64,000 bases of DNA from Spirodela intermedia (taxonomy: Eukaryota; Streptophyta; Magnoliopsida; Alismatales; Araceae), in the NCBI GenBank assembly GCA_902729315.2, contig LR746270.1:1414501-1478500 (forward strand), in the 5' to 3' direction. The notes beneath the pieces were generated by a model that worked only from the letters and a program-made list of their open reading frames with translations, did not search any database and had not been told where the DNA came from. Position 1 is the stretch's first letter. Each line of letters begins with the position of its first letter. Shown one piece after another: positions 24,824 through 36,912 of the stretch. The translations under genes and the position numbers were made by a program.

Positions 24824-27800
24824 TCAAATCCGGAGTGGACACCCAAAATTTTGGAATATTCTGATCTCTCCCCCGCGGCAAGCGGTGACGATGACCATCC
24901 CCCACGCCGGCGGAGTCTCCGCCGGCGCAGCGGCGCTCCGGCGAGGGGGGCTCTGCTTGCCGGTGGCGGCCAGGAGTTTCTCCTCCGGCCAAGTCGCCGC
25001 CGCCCCGCCGGAGAATCGCCCGGCGCCGGGCCAGGCGATCGCCGCCGAGACGTCCCGGCAGTGGAAGAGCTCGTAGGACCGCGTGGTGGCGGCGGCGGCC
25101 TTGCCCTTGCTCGGCCGTGGGCCGGGGTCGTACCGCCAGACGTACACGTGGGAGTCCTCGCTGGCGCACACCACGTACTTCCCGTCCGGAGTCAACGACG
25201 CCGATATCTGGCTGCTCGTGTTCAGGAAACCTAAGCAGGAGAAGCGTGTCAACGCTTCATCTCCTCAACGGAGACCTCGTCTCCCCGCAAGAACAAAAGT
25301 CAAATAAAATGGAGGGGAACACTCTGATCTTCACCTTTGAATTTAAGGACCAATTGGAGGCCGTCGACGAGGCGGATTCGGGAATCCGCAGACGTGACGA
25401 TGACCTCCGAAGAGCTCCCGGGGACGAACTGCTCCGACACAACCAGGAACAAAGACGTCAAAAAAATATAAAAAAATCCAAAAACCAGAAATTCCTCAAA
25501 GTCAACGTTTGAAAGAGTATACCATTCTTGGTATATATATATATATAAATCCAAATTCTACCTGGAATCCGGTGATTTTCTTGTGGTGGGATCTCTTCTT
25601 CTTGTTCTGCAGGTCGATTCGGCTCCTGAGACGCAGCTTGTTCTCTGAGAGCAGCAAGAAGCCATGAAAAGATAGGAAAAAAGCCACATTTATCGACAAA
25701 AGTGGAAGCAGCAGTACCTGATGCGTCATATACGTGGCAGCCCCCCTTGTGGGAACCCACCAGTGCACCCTATGAAGACGATGAAGAAGAAGAAGGAAGA
25801 TCGGATCTAGGCAGACGCCATAAATGGGATGCATGAGAGAGGGGTGGGGAGGTCGCCATTAATGGAGAAAGATGGAACCTTGCCGTCCGGGGTGTAGCAA
25901 GCTGCGGTGACCATTTCGTGGACGTCCTTCCAGTCGACGACTTGACGGCCGCTTATGCTCCACAGGCGGACTTTGGCGTCCAAGGATCCGCTGATGAAGT
26001 AATCGTCGTTGACCGGATTGAACTGGATGCAGGTCACTGCGAGGAAGGGGGAGGAAGAACACGAAGATCAAGTCCTCCCGGACATGGATCAGAGAGAGAT
26101 ATGGGAAGGAGTTCTCCTACCGTAATCACTGTGGGAGAATATCTTCAGGCAGGAATTGCTCGACATGTGCCACAGCCTCACCGTCTTGTCCATAGATGAT
26201 GAGAGCAGATGCTGAAAATGTACGAAATCCCAATGAATCAGACTTCATAGCAAAGCTAGATGACACTTCACTTCCAAAAGTCAACCCTCCATTGTCAAAC
26301 TGGTAAGGATCTTCAATCCAGTCCAGATCAGCTTGGTCTGATTGATTTGAGTGTACATATAATTCTGATTATACAAGTGTATATATTTATAAACACGTGA
26401 AAGTACAGTAATTATAGTAAAATCATAAGTGGTGGCCGTGGGATGCCTAAAGCCCCATGGATTGAAACCATATTTTTTTCCACGAAGGAAGATCAGTCTT
26501 GTGTTATGGCCAACAAACTTGATGCTAGGGTTCATAAAAGAGGCAAGTATGCTCAAAGTGGATTGACAGTCCCCACGGGAAGGTCATTGACTTCTGATAT
26601 GGAGAAGACGAGATAAGTGACAAGGATGTAGCTGCCTTCTCAAAGTGATGTTCCCAATAACATGAATAAAATCCCCTTAGCTGCATATATTTTACCTGAA
26701 GTAATCTCATGACCGCAATAATAGCATTAATCAAGAACCTGATCCTAAAAAGTCAGAAACTATAATAATCTAGTTTAATCAGCCAAATAACCATTGTCTC
26801 TTATGTCCCCCGACTAACCCATGATTTTACAGAAAGTTTTCGCAAAAGCATATGATAATGCGAAAATTTCAACTGCTTACCGTAAGCATAGTGAAACACA
26901 AAGTTGACCGTGACAACAATGAGGTCAACGTTAGAACACTTGTCTCAATCGTTATTGGATGGGCCATATCCAATGAAGTAGACAACAGATTTGGTGAAGT
27001 CTTGTCGGCATTTGATGAAACTCTGTAACGTGGCCAATGAAGCTTTACATAGCAGATGATCTACCAAACTTCCATGGGACTAATTGACAAATAGAACACT
27101 AACTAACTATTTATAGTATAGTTTAAGCCTGCCTCACTTGAAGGTGGGCAAACGTCCCTTCTTAATGTTCTAAATTCTGTGGAAGGGATTATCACAAGGG
27201 TGGTCATGACAATAATTCGAAAAAAATAAACATGAATCTGGCAATTCAGTCTTCAAGACCCAGATCCAATAACTCTTTGGCATACACGTCCACCAGATAA
27301 AAAAAGGGAAGATGCCGATAAAAATAGAAAGGAAATTATCAACAGGGATATTAAATGGTTGACTTTGCATAAAACGGCAAGTAAGAAAATCTGTAATGTG
27401 CACCAAGAAGCTCTGACTGAACTGAAAAAGTGATCCTTGGTTTTTTTATGTGCAGAAAGAACTTAGTGTGGCTGATTCAAGAAAATCCGTAATGACGAGC
27501 ATAACCAGAAATTTACTGCCGAGATATCAACCAACCTCAGATTTGGACCATGAAAGGTCAAGGACATCCTCGAGGTGTCCATGGAAGGAACATATCGGCT
27601 TCTCTGACAATGTAAAGATATTTTCAGGCAGCACTATCTGATCAAAACTTAAGGATTTTCTCACAGAAGTAGCCTTTGCTCTTCTCTTCTTATCCATGTA
27701 GCAACTGATCGTCTCGATGTTAGATGGCAATGACATTGTTTCTGGTGACTCGTGGCCGAATGCAGCGAAGGAATTGGGGCCACCATCGTCTGCTGATGGT

Positions 27801-29149
27801 GCTGCAGCTGCTCTTTCCGTCAGCAGATCCCCCTTCCTCTCCATCTCCATTACCTGCCAAATCTGGATGATGCAGTCCTCCCCAGCGCTAGCAAGAAACC
27901 TGCCATCCAAACTGAACTTCATGCTCCAGATGGATCCATTGTGCGCTCTGACCTCCTGGCTCATGAACAGACCTGTGAGTTCTTTCCAGGTTTTCCCATA
28001 ATGCCGGACCTTCACTCTCTCTGGACCATGATGTGACTGTGCATCCTGGCTATCATCTGTTGCCGAGCTAGACCTCCGCCCTCCCTTCTCAGATGATGTG
28101 TCCCTCTCATCACTGCTCCGTTTTTCCATGCGGTGGACTACTGTACCTGCCACATTCTTGATGCTCCTCAGCCAGCTCCCTTTCTTCTTCGATCTCAGCC
28201 CACTGATGTCAAGATCTGAAGCTCTGGGATGAACACCATCTGCCTTGCCAGTGACAGCGTCCTCCACATTCTGCCTCCGCATGAGCTCCTGGACAATGGG
28301 GGAGTGACCGACAACAGAGGACTGGAACTCCTCCATGGTCAGTTGTCTCCCCGTGCCCACTTCCCTCAGCTTATTCCACATCCCATCCTCCCGCAGCTCC
28401 TTCACCACGAACTCCTCCCCGCTGTCGAGGTTCTTGATCGTGCAGTACAGGTCCCCGCGAATACTTTGTTGCTCTCCGTCTTCGAAGCTGTCCTCCCGAT
28501 CAGCATCCACATCCTGGCCGCCGTTGTTCTTCGTTCCGGAGGAGAGAGGTTTTGCAATCGGAGGCTTGCTCGGAGATGGATGAGGCTTGTGGAGAGTGGG
28601 AGAACCATGATTACCTCCACAGTTGGAGTCCACCGCTCCATCGGATCTGGATCGGACTATGGCGCAGGGGGACGAATTCTGCCGTTCATCCTGCCGGAGG
28701 AGAAGCCCGTCGCAGGATGCCGACCTCCCCATATCGACATGCAGTGTAACCTGGAAACTGGGTGCACCCTCACAGCCGCCGCCTCTCTTCTCGACATCGC
28801 TGTCTCCATCATCCTGCTCCATCGGCTCGCGGTGGGAAAGGAAGGTATCGCCGATGAGTCCCAGCTGGTGGAGCAGACGCCGCCGCCGCTCCTCCACGGA
28901 AGAAGGCTGAGAGATCCAGACGTCGTACATCCATGACGCAGGAAATCTCGGACCGTGGTGCTGGTTGTGCCGGCGCTGGACCGGGTGATTCCGGCGGCCT
29001 CCATCGTCATCGTCGGATGAGGAGGCGGAGGAGCATGAAGAGGATGAAATAATCCGATCGAGCGACTCGAAGAATTCTTCCTCCTCCTCCTCTTCCCTCA
29101 CCTCGCCTTCTTCTTCCTCCTCCTCCCCCTCTTCCTCCGAATTGTTCAT
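24824..29149 (-). CDS. WD40 repeat protein, WDR44-like
   Basis: This is a plant WD-repeat protein of the WDR44-like group (many uncharacterised Arabidopsis members). The propeller is presumably a protein-binding scaffold. Seven exons on the minus strand: 27536-29149, 26121-26211, 25879-26036, 25718-25769, 25562-25644, 25335-25428, 24824-25230; about 832 residues. The N-terminal half is disordered and acidic (a long Glu run, then [13 protein letters not shown]), with the family block [19 protein letters not shown]. The propeller begins near residue 390 ([17 protein letters not shown], then [12 protein letters not shown]) and continues with [54 protein letters not shown] and [14 protein letters not shown]. 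The longest open frame extends 20 codons upstream without an ATG, and an in-frame stop precedes it, so the first ATG (29149) is taken as the start. No biochemical function is known to me. Confidence 0.9.
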
Positions 29150-30494
29150 GCTGTCTGCACCAGCCGCCGCATTCCCATCCAGGTTCTCCTCGGATAAAAG
29201 CAATCCCAAGGATTCAGCAACGTCCTCCTCCGGAGATCCGACCCCAGCCGCTGCGCGCCGCGAACAACCTCAGGCCGGGGATCAGATGCAGGGTTGGAGG
29301 GAGGGAGAGAAGAAGCCCTATGCAGGGGGGAAGGAGAGAGACATAGAGAGAAATAGTATCGAGGAGAAGAGGGAAGGGGAGCTGCAGAGTAGAGTCTAGT
29401 AGATCTATCGATCTGTATCCACCTCCGAAGAGCCTACCCGTCCAACGCAGTCCCAATTCCACCTCCCTCCTCCATCACTGATCTTCGCCGCCAAGCTCGC
29501 CGACCAGAATTCCGACTGCGACGATGCAGGGGAGGGGCGAATACCAGAGAGGAAGGCCGGAGGAGAGGGAGAGGGAGGAGGAGAAAGAAAAGAATCTGAT
29601 TCGTGGAAGCTCCCTCCTCTCCATGTCCATCGTCATTTCGGAAAGGGACCACCCCTCTCCCCGGCCCAGGAGGACCAATTCGTCCTGGCAGGTGAGCCGG
29701 CGACCCCGATCTGCGTCATCCTGATGCAATCCGAGCTCCCTCTTCCCCTCATCTCGCCTCCCCGAGCTCCTCCGAGCCGTCCATGTCCACAGATCGTCAG
29801 ACGCGGTGGCGCCGACGGCCTGGGCCACGAGAGCGATGCCGTCTGTCCTGCTCCGGCGCCGGCCGCCGTAACGGCAAAAGGACGGCGGATGGATCGAGCT
29901 TTACCAGCAGTTATTCCTCCTCCTGGTAAGAAGACCAGGAGGGAGGCGAGATAGAGGACGGCCATTAAATAGCTCCAGCTCCAGAGTCCTTCACCTCGCT
30001 GACAGATGGGCTGAGGAGCAGGTGAACGGGCCTCAGAGAGCAGGGTGGGCGGCGGCCCATGGGGAATGGGCAGCACTCCTCTGAGAACCAGGCCGGTCAT
30101 CAAGGAGGAGGAGGACGACGACATTATTAGGGTTCCGACCCGCAGCGGACCAGATGGTCCCGCCATGGAAGGACGAGCATGCAGCCTTTTACCTTCATCC
30201 GAGCCGTTGTGGCGGCGCTGCCGACGATCACCATCGAATGGAAGAAGGCCAATTCAACGGAGAGCTCACAGTCGTCTCGCCAGATCTTTAAGAAATCCGG
30301 ATAGAACATCAATCACGGGATCTTCATGAACTGTTTATCAGATCTGGATCTGGTCAAGATCGGCTCTGTCCAGAGCTCTCTGATGCCATGAGCTATGGGG
30401 GGCGACCGACCTCGGCTCTTGAAGGAGAAACATAATTTTCAACGTATGAACAGAAATAGAGATGGAGAGAGACAGAGAGAGACAGCGAGGGCTG
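29150..30494. other. intergenic: WDR44-like 5' leader and HAKAI 3' flank
   Basis: This GC-rich region has several open frames. The longest starts with a true ATG at 30166 on the minus strand (177 codons) and contains a hydrophobic stretch MAVLYLASLLVFLPGG beginning near 29972. It matches no family I know and may be leader sequence of the WDR44-like gene. A TATTTAA element on the minus strand at about 29967-29973 could be that gene's TATA box. No other gene is seen. Confidence 0.4.
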
Positions 30495-33400
30495 CTACTC
30501 AGGACCACCGCCGAAGGGACGTTTCTCACCCTGCCAAGCATAACCGTGTCCGTCTTGACCTCCATCGCCGGAAAGCTTAGCCCACTTGAACTGAGGAGGT
30601 GGGGGAATGGAGGATGACGACGGCATGGATGCCGGCATCTCCGCCTCCTTCAACGGCGGAGGATTCATCGCAGTGCCGCCGCCGTCGGGGAACCGACCAA
30701 ACTCTCCCGGGAAGAAGGAGACTCTTCCCTGTGAATCCACCGCGCTCCAAGCCCGGAAGTTCTCCGGGAAGCCTGCCATCGCCGCCGCCGCCGCCGCGGC
30801 CGGAGGGAACCCTAGCAGTGAAGCCTGCCCTCCTCCCTCCGCCGCCATCTCCGGCCGAGGCATCTCGTAGGGGGCTCCGATGTACCGATGAGCTCCCTCC
30901 GCCGGAAATGGCGGGTAGCTGAACAGCGGCGGCTGGTTGACGATCACCGGCACTGGGTAGCTCGGCAGGCCGGAATTCTGATCGGAGTCTTGCCGGAGAA
31001 GAGGACCGCTCTGGTTGTCGAAGCCCGGAGGATGGTGGAACCAATTGAACGGCCTCTCGAGCCCATGCGCCGCCGGATTGCCGTCGGCCTGAAAGTCCGG
31101 CGACTGGTGCTGTTGATTGAAGGAGAGCTGCTTCGGTTGCAACGGCGGCGGCGGCTTCAGCGGCGTCTGCTCTCTGGAGGGATTCCGGCGGCCCTTGTCG
31201 TCCCGTTCCAGTGGCTGGGAGGCAGAATTGGGAGAAAATCCCGACCTTGGAACCCCGCGGGACGAAGCTTCTCTGAAGAGCAGATCTGCAGAAGGCGGCC
31301 TGGGGATACCGATGCCGATGCCGTCGGCTTCGCTGCCGCCATCCTTCTCCGGATTGAGCTGAAGAAGGTCGGCGTGAGATTCATGGATGTGGGATTCGAA
31401 CTCGGATCTCTTGAGGAAGGATTTCAGACAGTGGGGGGCAGCACATATGAAGATCCCCTCCATCATCTTGATCGTCTGGATCTTCTGAATGCGTTCATCG
31501 CAGCTGCATCATGAAATTTTGTGAGGCCAACATAAATCAATCCAAACACAGAAGCTAAATGAAGTAATTGAGCATGGCCGTTGACCCCATCTTGCTGTCC
31601 ATGGAAGATCCTCCACCTCGGTTTCTTTCGGGTCAATCCAGAACACATCTAATTCCTATAAAAAGACTGATTTGCAAGGGCTGTTCTCCACCGATTCAAT
31701 GCATAAAATGTATCAGAAGCCAGTATCTTCTAGCATGGTTTACAGGAATTTGAGTCGTGTTGAACTATTACCGAATTTGAGAATTGAAAAACGAAGAATA
31801 AAATGAGAGATTGTGGAGAAATAGATTGAAATGGGGAAGTATGTTCATCATCTGTTGATATCCACCTTTTCGATGACAATCCGATCAAATCTCTCATGAA
31901 ACAGTGAACGATCATTTGATAATTAGATTAGGCCACAAAAATAAAAATGAGAGCTAAAATACTTCCTGATAACTTAATTCCTGTAATCGTTATCAACATA
32001 AACAGCCTCACTACTTCATAGAGATCTGTAAAAACAACTTGAGAACCCATCAAAACCGTGAACCATGGAATTTATCTTGACACTAGTGAGAAGATCATCA
32101 CTTATATGCCCATGGTGATCCCACCTGGCACAAGACAGTTCAAGCTGGGCACACAGATCCAGACCAACCATATCAGCCATGAGCTAGGCTGAGCACATAA
32201 TATCCACCAACCATGCTACAATGCCCTATATCAGTAACTAAGATCTATATATGAAAAAATGGCTCAAAATTACATCTGAGCTCAATTCTAGAAAGATAAA
32301 CGAGAAATGAACAACTGATAGCGCGCTTTCTCCCCTAAATAGTACAAGAAAAGACGATATGGATCACTAGTCAATGAAATTCTGATATGGAGGACCTAGC
32401 GATCATTTTCTGAAGTGGCATATAAAAGACACGATCAGACAACCCCATGACTCGAGCTGAGGGAAATGAGATATCCTCATCCCAACATGAGCTTTTAAGC
32501 ACTTGAGTTACCCTATAATACCAGTTCACTTACAAGTACGGCAAAAAACTTGATAGATTATTTCAACCCCAAAACATCCTTGGAAGTCTCGTCTTGAATT
32601 AATTTCAACATTTGTAATCAGGATATCATTTTTCTCTGGAATACGGGACTTGTTTCTCGCAAAATGTATTTCATCCTTTACAATCTCAAGATCTCCGACC
32701 ACAAACTTTGTAGGTTTTACACACCCGTGCAGATGAAAACAGTCTATATTCTAGATGTATCAAAAGTTAGAATCTGAAGAAGAAACTAGTATTAAGCAAA
32801 TTTGAATTTTTTTTGCTGAATTGAACAAATAAAGACTTACAGATAACAGCTGGAATCGCTCCTTGCACACGTGAAGCAAAAGGCATGTTCACAGGGTATC
32901 TGTCATGACGAATGAGGGTCCGTAACATATTCATTAAATAACAAAATGAGCCTCAACATTAGTCAATCTAAGTAGTATTATAAATCATGCACACTCTTCC
33001 ACAGAGGACTACGAGCCATGTGACACAGTCTGGTGACGAGGGTTGGGAAAGCATATAAAAAAGGCAAATAAATTATGACTCTCACTAACGTTCATTTAGA
33101 CCAAAATTTTAAATAAAAAAATAGGGTAATCAGCTATGGTAGCAATATATGATAATCAATAATATTTCGATGCAGTTGCCCCTCTTTATCCCTACTAGCA
33201 ATCTAAGGGCATGACTGATGAAAAAATGCCTGCTTCATTGTATCACATCATCGTCTTCCATCTAGTAACCACTGCACAAGGTGATAAATATCTCAGAAAT
33301 TTCCCACACACATTGTTTTCAAAAGCATTATCTAGACTGGCTAAATGGTGTCACAAGTAGTGATGATACGCTCATCTTGTCAATTTAATCTACAAAAAAA

Positions 33401-35514
33401 AATCAATCATATTTCGCACGTTACGGACCATTTAAATCTTTTATTTCCATCTCAAGTAACTCCCTGATTTCGAATGCTCATCAAAAAAGTATGCATTCAG
33501 TGAGGAGGTTCAGAGTCACTCCAAATCGAAAGCGATTCCAACCTGTTTTGATGTACATGGTTCAGAGATAGTCGACTTACTCAATGCAGATTACTCTAGC
33601 ACCTTACTCAGAAAATCTTCGAACCAATTAACCAACAATGACATTCCAACGCTCTTTCTGGGGATTCTAAATGAAAGAGGAAACATTTATTTGTAAATTC
33701 AACCAATTTACATCCTTGTACACCAGAAAATCGTTCAGCTTGACCTCTGAACTCCAACTCGAGACACTTCAATCTTGGAAAAATTTACATTAGGCCCGTG
33801 ATATTTTCTGGCAGCAATAATATTCCTTAAATATTATGAAACTTTGACATCATAGTTCAATTGAAAAGGCATAGAAAATGTGTAAGCGGAATATTGTTTC
33901 CCACAGTTCTTAATAAGGCATTTCTCAGTCGTTTCATCTTCTTCCAGATGACATTAAGTTTTGACCTATAAAGAGGAAAATCAGAAGTGATGTAAAATTC
34001 CATAAGTAAGAGTATGAGCTCACCGAAACTCCTGAGGAATTCACTGAGTTCTGATTCGGCAGAACATCGAATACGCAATATACCCCAAATTATCCGTCCA
34101 AACATTCATTTATTTAAAAGGTCATTATAACTAATATTTCCCCAATACGTCCCCAGTTGACCCAAATACACGCTTTCTTAAAATCCGGTTTGATTAAAAT
34201 AAAGACTGACGCACCAAATTATTATCCAGTTGAGCGTTTTATTTAAAATATCATAAGAAATTATATTCTTCCAACAAACACCTCCCCAAGTGATCCCCTA
34301 CTATAAGCTTTCTTAGGATCCAAATGAAGCCACAATTATTTCTTGCCTCTCCACTTTTAAGAGCAGATATCCCTATAGGCCGTCAATATAAAGGCAAATT
34401 GACTCTCGTCTGGAAGCTAACAAACATATTATGCCTTCCAGTCCATCAGTCGTCATTAACAGTCTAGACTCACGGCAGACCACAATCCGAAATGTTGTCA
34501 TAAAAAGAGGTCTATCTCCTCTCCTACTGTTCGCACAGACAGAATTCAGGTTCATCAGTGCCCCTTCGTCGTGTTTATCTTTTCCATCACTTCTCAATCC
34601 CAAGCCTAACTCATAATAAGCTTAATTTTAAATGTGTTAGCCTCATGTGACAGACATTTATTGCCTCTAAGGATCTTGAAGAGCGTGAGAGATTGCCATC
34701 ATATTCTTTCTCAAGCAGAAAACACCATTAATTGAGACTGACACAGGTGAAATAAAAGGTTAGTTTCAAAGGTTAGCTTAACATGAAGAGATACCCTATT
34801 TTATTGAATGCTAGAAACTTTTTTATGTTTGGTCAATTAAAACAACTGACTGCACATAATTGCAAAGTTTGTCGACCGCACAGCATTCAGAAGAGTTTTT
34901 TTAAAAACGGCAATTCTAAACACTAATGGGAGTTAAAATTCGGTATTCACGAGAATCACCCACCCAGTGGTATGCGCGTTAGTGTTTAATTAGCGTAGCT
35001 GAGCACATTTTATCGAAATGGCATCCCATTAAATTCCACATGTATATCGTACACGTAAGATTCGTGCTTTTATACCATTCGACGTTGAAGCAAAATCTGA
35101 TAATGACACTGTTGCGCACTGAAGATCGAAAAATTCCGAGCAGAGGCGAGTAGAGACAACTAAAATATGCATTTTCGCGGATAATTGTAAGAAAATTTTG
35201 GACGAGTACAAAAATAAAAATAAAAATGCAATCCCTCTCACCAGACGGCCGTAAATGGCGATGGGGTGGTCGCAGCAGACGCAGAAGTGAACCCTCTCGC
35301 CGAGATGTCGACGAGAACGCCGGCCGACGGACTTCACGACGGAAGAACCGGACGAGGCAGTTATAGCGCCGAGGCTCTTGGCCACCGGAAGGTCGGCGAG
35401 CACCAGATGATCCGGGCAGGCCACTGTCACCGTCTCCACCGGCAGCGACGACTTCGCCGTCGATCCCCCCCCATCCGCCGCCGACCCCCCCTTGCTCAGT
35501 CGGATCTGCAGCAT
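30495..35514 (-). CDS. HAKAI: E3 ubiquitin ligase HAKAI homologue (m6A writer complex)
   Basis: HAKAI is a RING E3 ligase and a subunit of the nuclear N6-methyladenosine mRNA writer complex, with MTA, MTB, FIP37 and VIR in Arabidopsis. Three exons on the minus strand: 35242-35514, 32841-32899, 30495-31503; 446 residues. The start MLQIRL at 35514 matches the family; a longer open frame upstream is not conserved. The RING is split by intron 1: Cys78 and Cys81 in FCVCC, then CEHAFCFTC (Cys94, His96, Cys99, Cys102) and Cys109/Cys112. It is followed by the HAKAI-specific zinc finger CAAPHCLKSFLKRSEFESH with H-I-H-E-S-H. The C-terminal half is proline- and glutamine-rich, with a short polyalanine run. 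The 59 bp middle exon lies between introns of 2.3 and 1.3 kb, and frames join exactly. Confidence 0.95.
31504..32840 (-). other. HAKAI intron 2
   Basis: This AT-rich 1.3 kb intron has donor gtaagtc at the exon 2 side and acceptor tgatgcag at the exon 3 side. I see no conserved coding frame, RNA gene or transposon end in it. Confidence 0.75.
32900..35241 (-). other. HAKAI intron 1
   Basis: This AT-rich 2.3 kb intron has donor gtgagagg and acceptor tcatgacag, and splits the RING domain. The longest open frames (under 85 codons) match nothing recognisable. Confidence 0.75.
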
Positions 35515-36757
35515 ATCTCCTCCTCCCCTGCCCACCCCTCCCCCTCTCCCCCTCCTTGCCGCCTCTTCCTCCTCCTCGGAGCCCCCCTCCCCCAAAAGAA
35601 CGAACCTATTCGCGTGTGTTTCGAGGGCCGGGACTAAACCAGGTGGGCTCAAGGCCATCTTTTAACCAGCCTGCCTCGTACAGAGCTAGGTACATACCAT
35701 CACGTAGCAAGGGATGGATGGCGGTACCAAAAACATGCCATCGTGGAAGGGGGAGTACAGGTGGCGCCAACGTCAGCAAGTATTTTTCCTAATCCAATTT
35801 CTGGGAATTATTAATTTTTAAATATGTGCTCCATTTGAAGTATTACTTCCTATTTGTGGCAATAACACTCAAATCGAGCTTATTTTTCTCTCAAAGACCG
35901 GTTTTTTAAAATAAAATAAAATTTTAAAAAATGTGTACTCATATTTTCTTCAAAAATCTGTCCTAATCACTGATAAAAAAAAAGAAAAGAAGGAACTTTG
36001 AAAGTTCCTGTGAGATGAGAGGTAGCAACAAATTTGCATACAGAATTCACTAAACAGATCACTTCCGGGTTAGATGATTAGCAACCCAGAAAAGAACGAT
36101 GTCAGGAACTTCATTTCTTTAAAGTTCAACATGCGGAGCCATTAAGGTCGGACATTAACTGGAGTCTACCTTGTTTGGAACCGTGATTTTTCTCATGATA
36201 TTGAGGCGAATGTTGGATCTGTTCTAATTCCAGATGACTGGAAGTCTCTCTCCTATGGTAAAAAACCGAGGCCATTAAGAGTTGATCCAGTGCTCTTTTC
36301 ATTCATATTTGGTTAATAACAAGCTACAGAGATGTCCGTGAGATGAAAAATGCAAAAATAAATAAATAAATAAATAAATAAAAAGAAGAATAAGCTATTT
36401 ATCTTGAACTAGATATAAATCGGGGTGGGTGAGATAGTTATTTTCTTGTTGGAAAATTAAGTTTCAGAAATAAGAGGACGAGGGCAGGCATAGTTTCTAT
36501 TGGACTCCTCTTCAGAAAATATCTACATTGTTACCAGGATGGTGAAGGCCACATTAACCATTAATCCTCCTTGAATCAAATAGTCCACTCATTGTGCTAC
36601 TTCAGTCTGAATATCTAACTGTTCCTCTCTTACAGTTTGCCATAATTGTCATATAACGAACAATAATAGTCTATTCAAAATGCCTATCTCGAATATGATA
36701 TCTTAACTTCATTCACTTCTGCCAGTATTACACATTGTAATTTGTGTGCAAGTGCAG
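35515..36757. other. intergenic: HAKAI promoter and left flank of the gene fragment
   Basis: The HAKAI 5' leader and promoter occupy the left part, where the upstream frame is GC-rich. The remainder is AT-rich. An (AAAT)n run lies at 36356-36383. No gene was recognised. Confidence 0.6.
36356..36383. repeat. AAAT tetranucleotide microsatellite
   Basis: Seven consecutive AAAT/AATA units lie in intergenic sequence, 0.4 kb left of the isolated exon. Confidence 0.9.
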
Positions 36758-36912
36758 GAGGGATGGCCTTGTTGTCTTCCTTAGTTCCTGCGACTGTGAG
36801 CTCAATATCATCGCTTGCTAGATTTTCAAAAGTCAGCATACAGAGATGGACCTTGCATTCTCTTCTTTTGATCATTGAAGCTGCTGGGCTGTCTTATGTT
36901 TCTCAAGTTCAG
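36758..36912 (+). pseudogene. isolated exon of a HEATR5/SWEETIE-type HEAT-repeat gene
   Basis: A 155 bp open stretch bounded by a perfect acceptor (tgtgcaagtgcag) and donor (gtaaagtc) encodes about 51 residues, including MALLSSLVPATVSSISSLAR, WTLHSLLLIIEAAGLSYV and SQVQ. From memory this resembles a HEAT repeat of the very large plant protein SWEETIE (HEATR5 family), which acts in endomembrane trafficking and carbohydrate balance. I could not find the preceding or following exons of that gene in the flanking kilobases. The full-length protein has over 2000 residues, so this is a gene fragment rather than a working gene. The reading frame is intact, so the duplication may be recent. Family assignment rests on recall and should be confirmed by a search. 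Confidence 0.55.

Noticed and set aside
27536-29209. Longer N-terminus for the WDR44-like protein, starting at 29209
   Set aside because: The codon at 29209 is TTG, not ATG, and an in-frame stop lies further upstream without any ATG between. The first ATG is at 29149.
35515-35658. 48-residue N-terminal extension of HAKAI
   Set aside because: The extension is low-complexity (glutamate, arginine and glycine runs) and not part of the family, whose members start MLQIRL.
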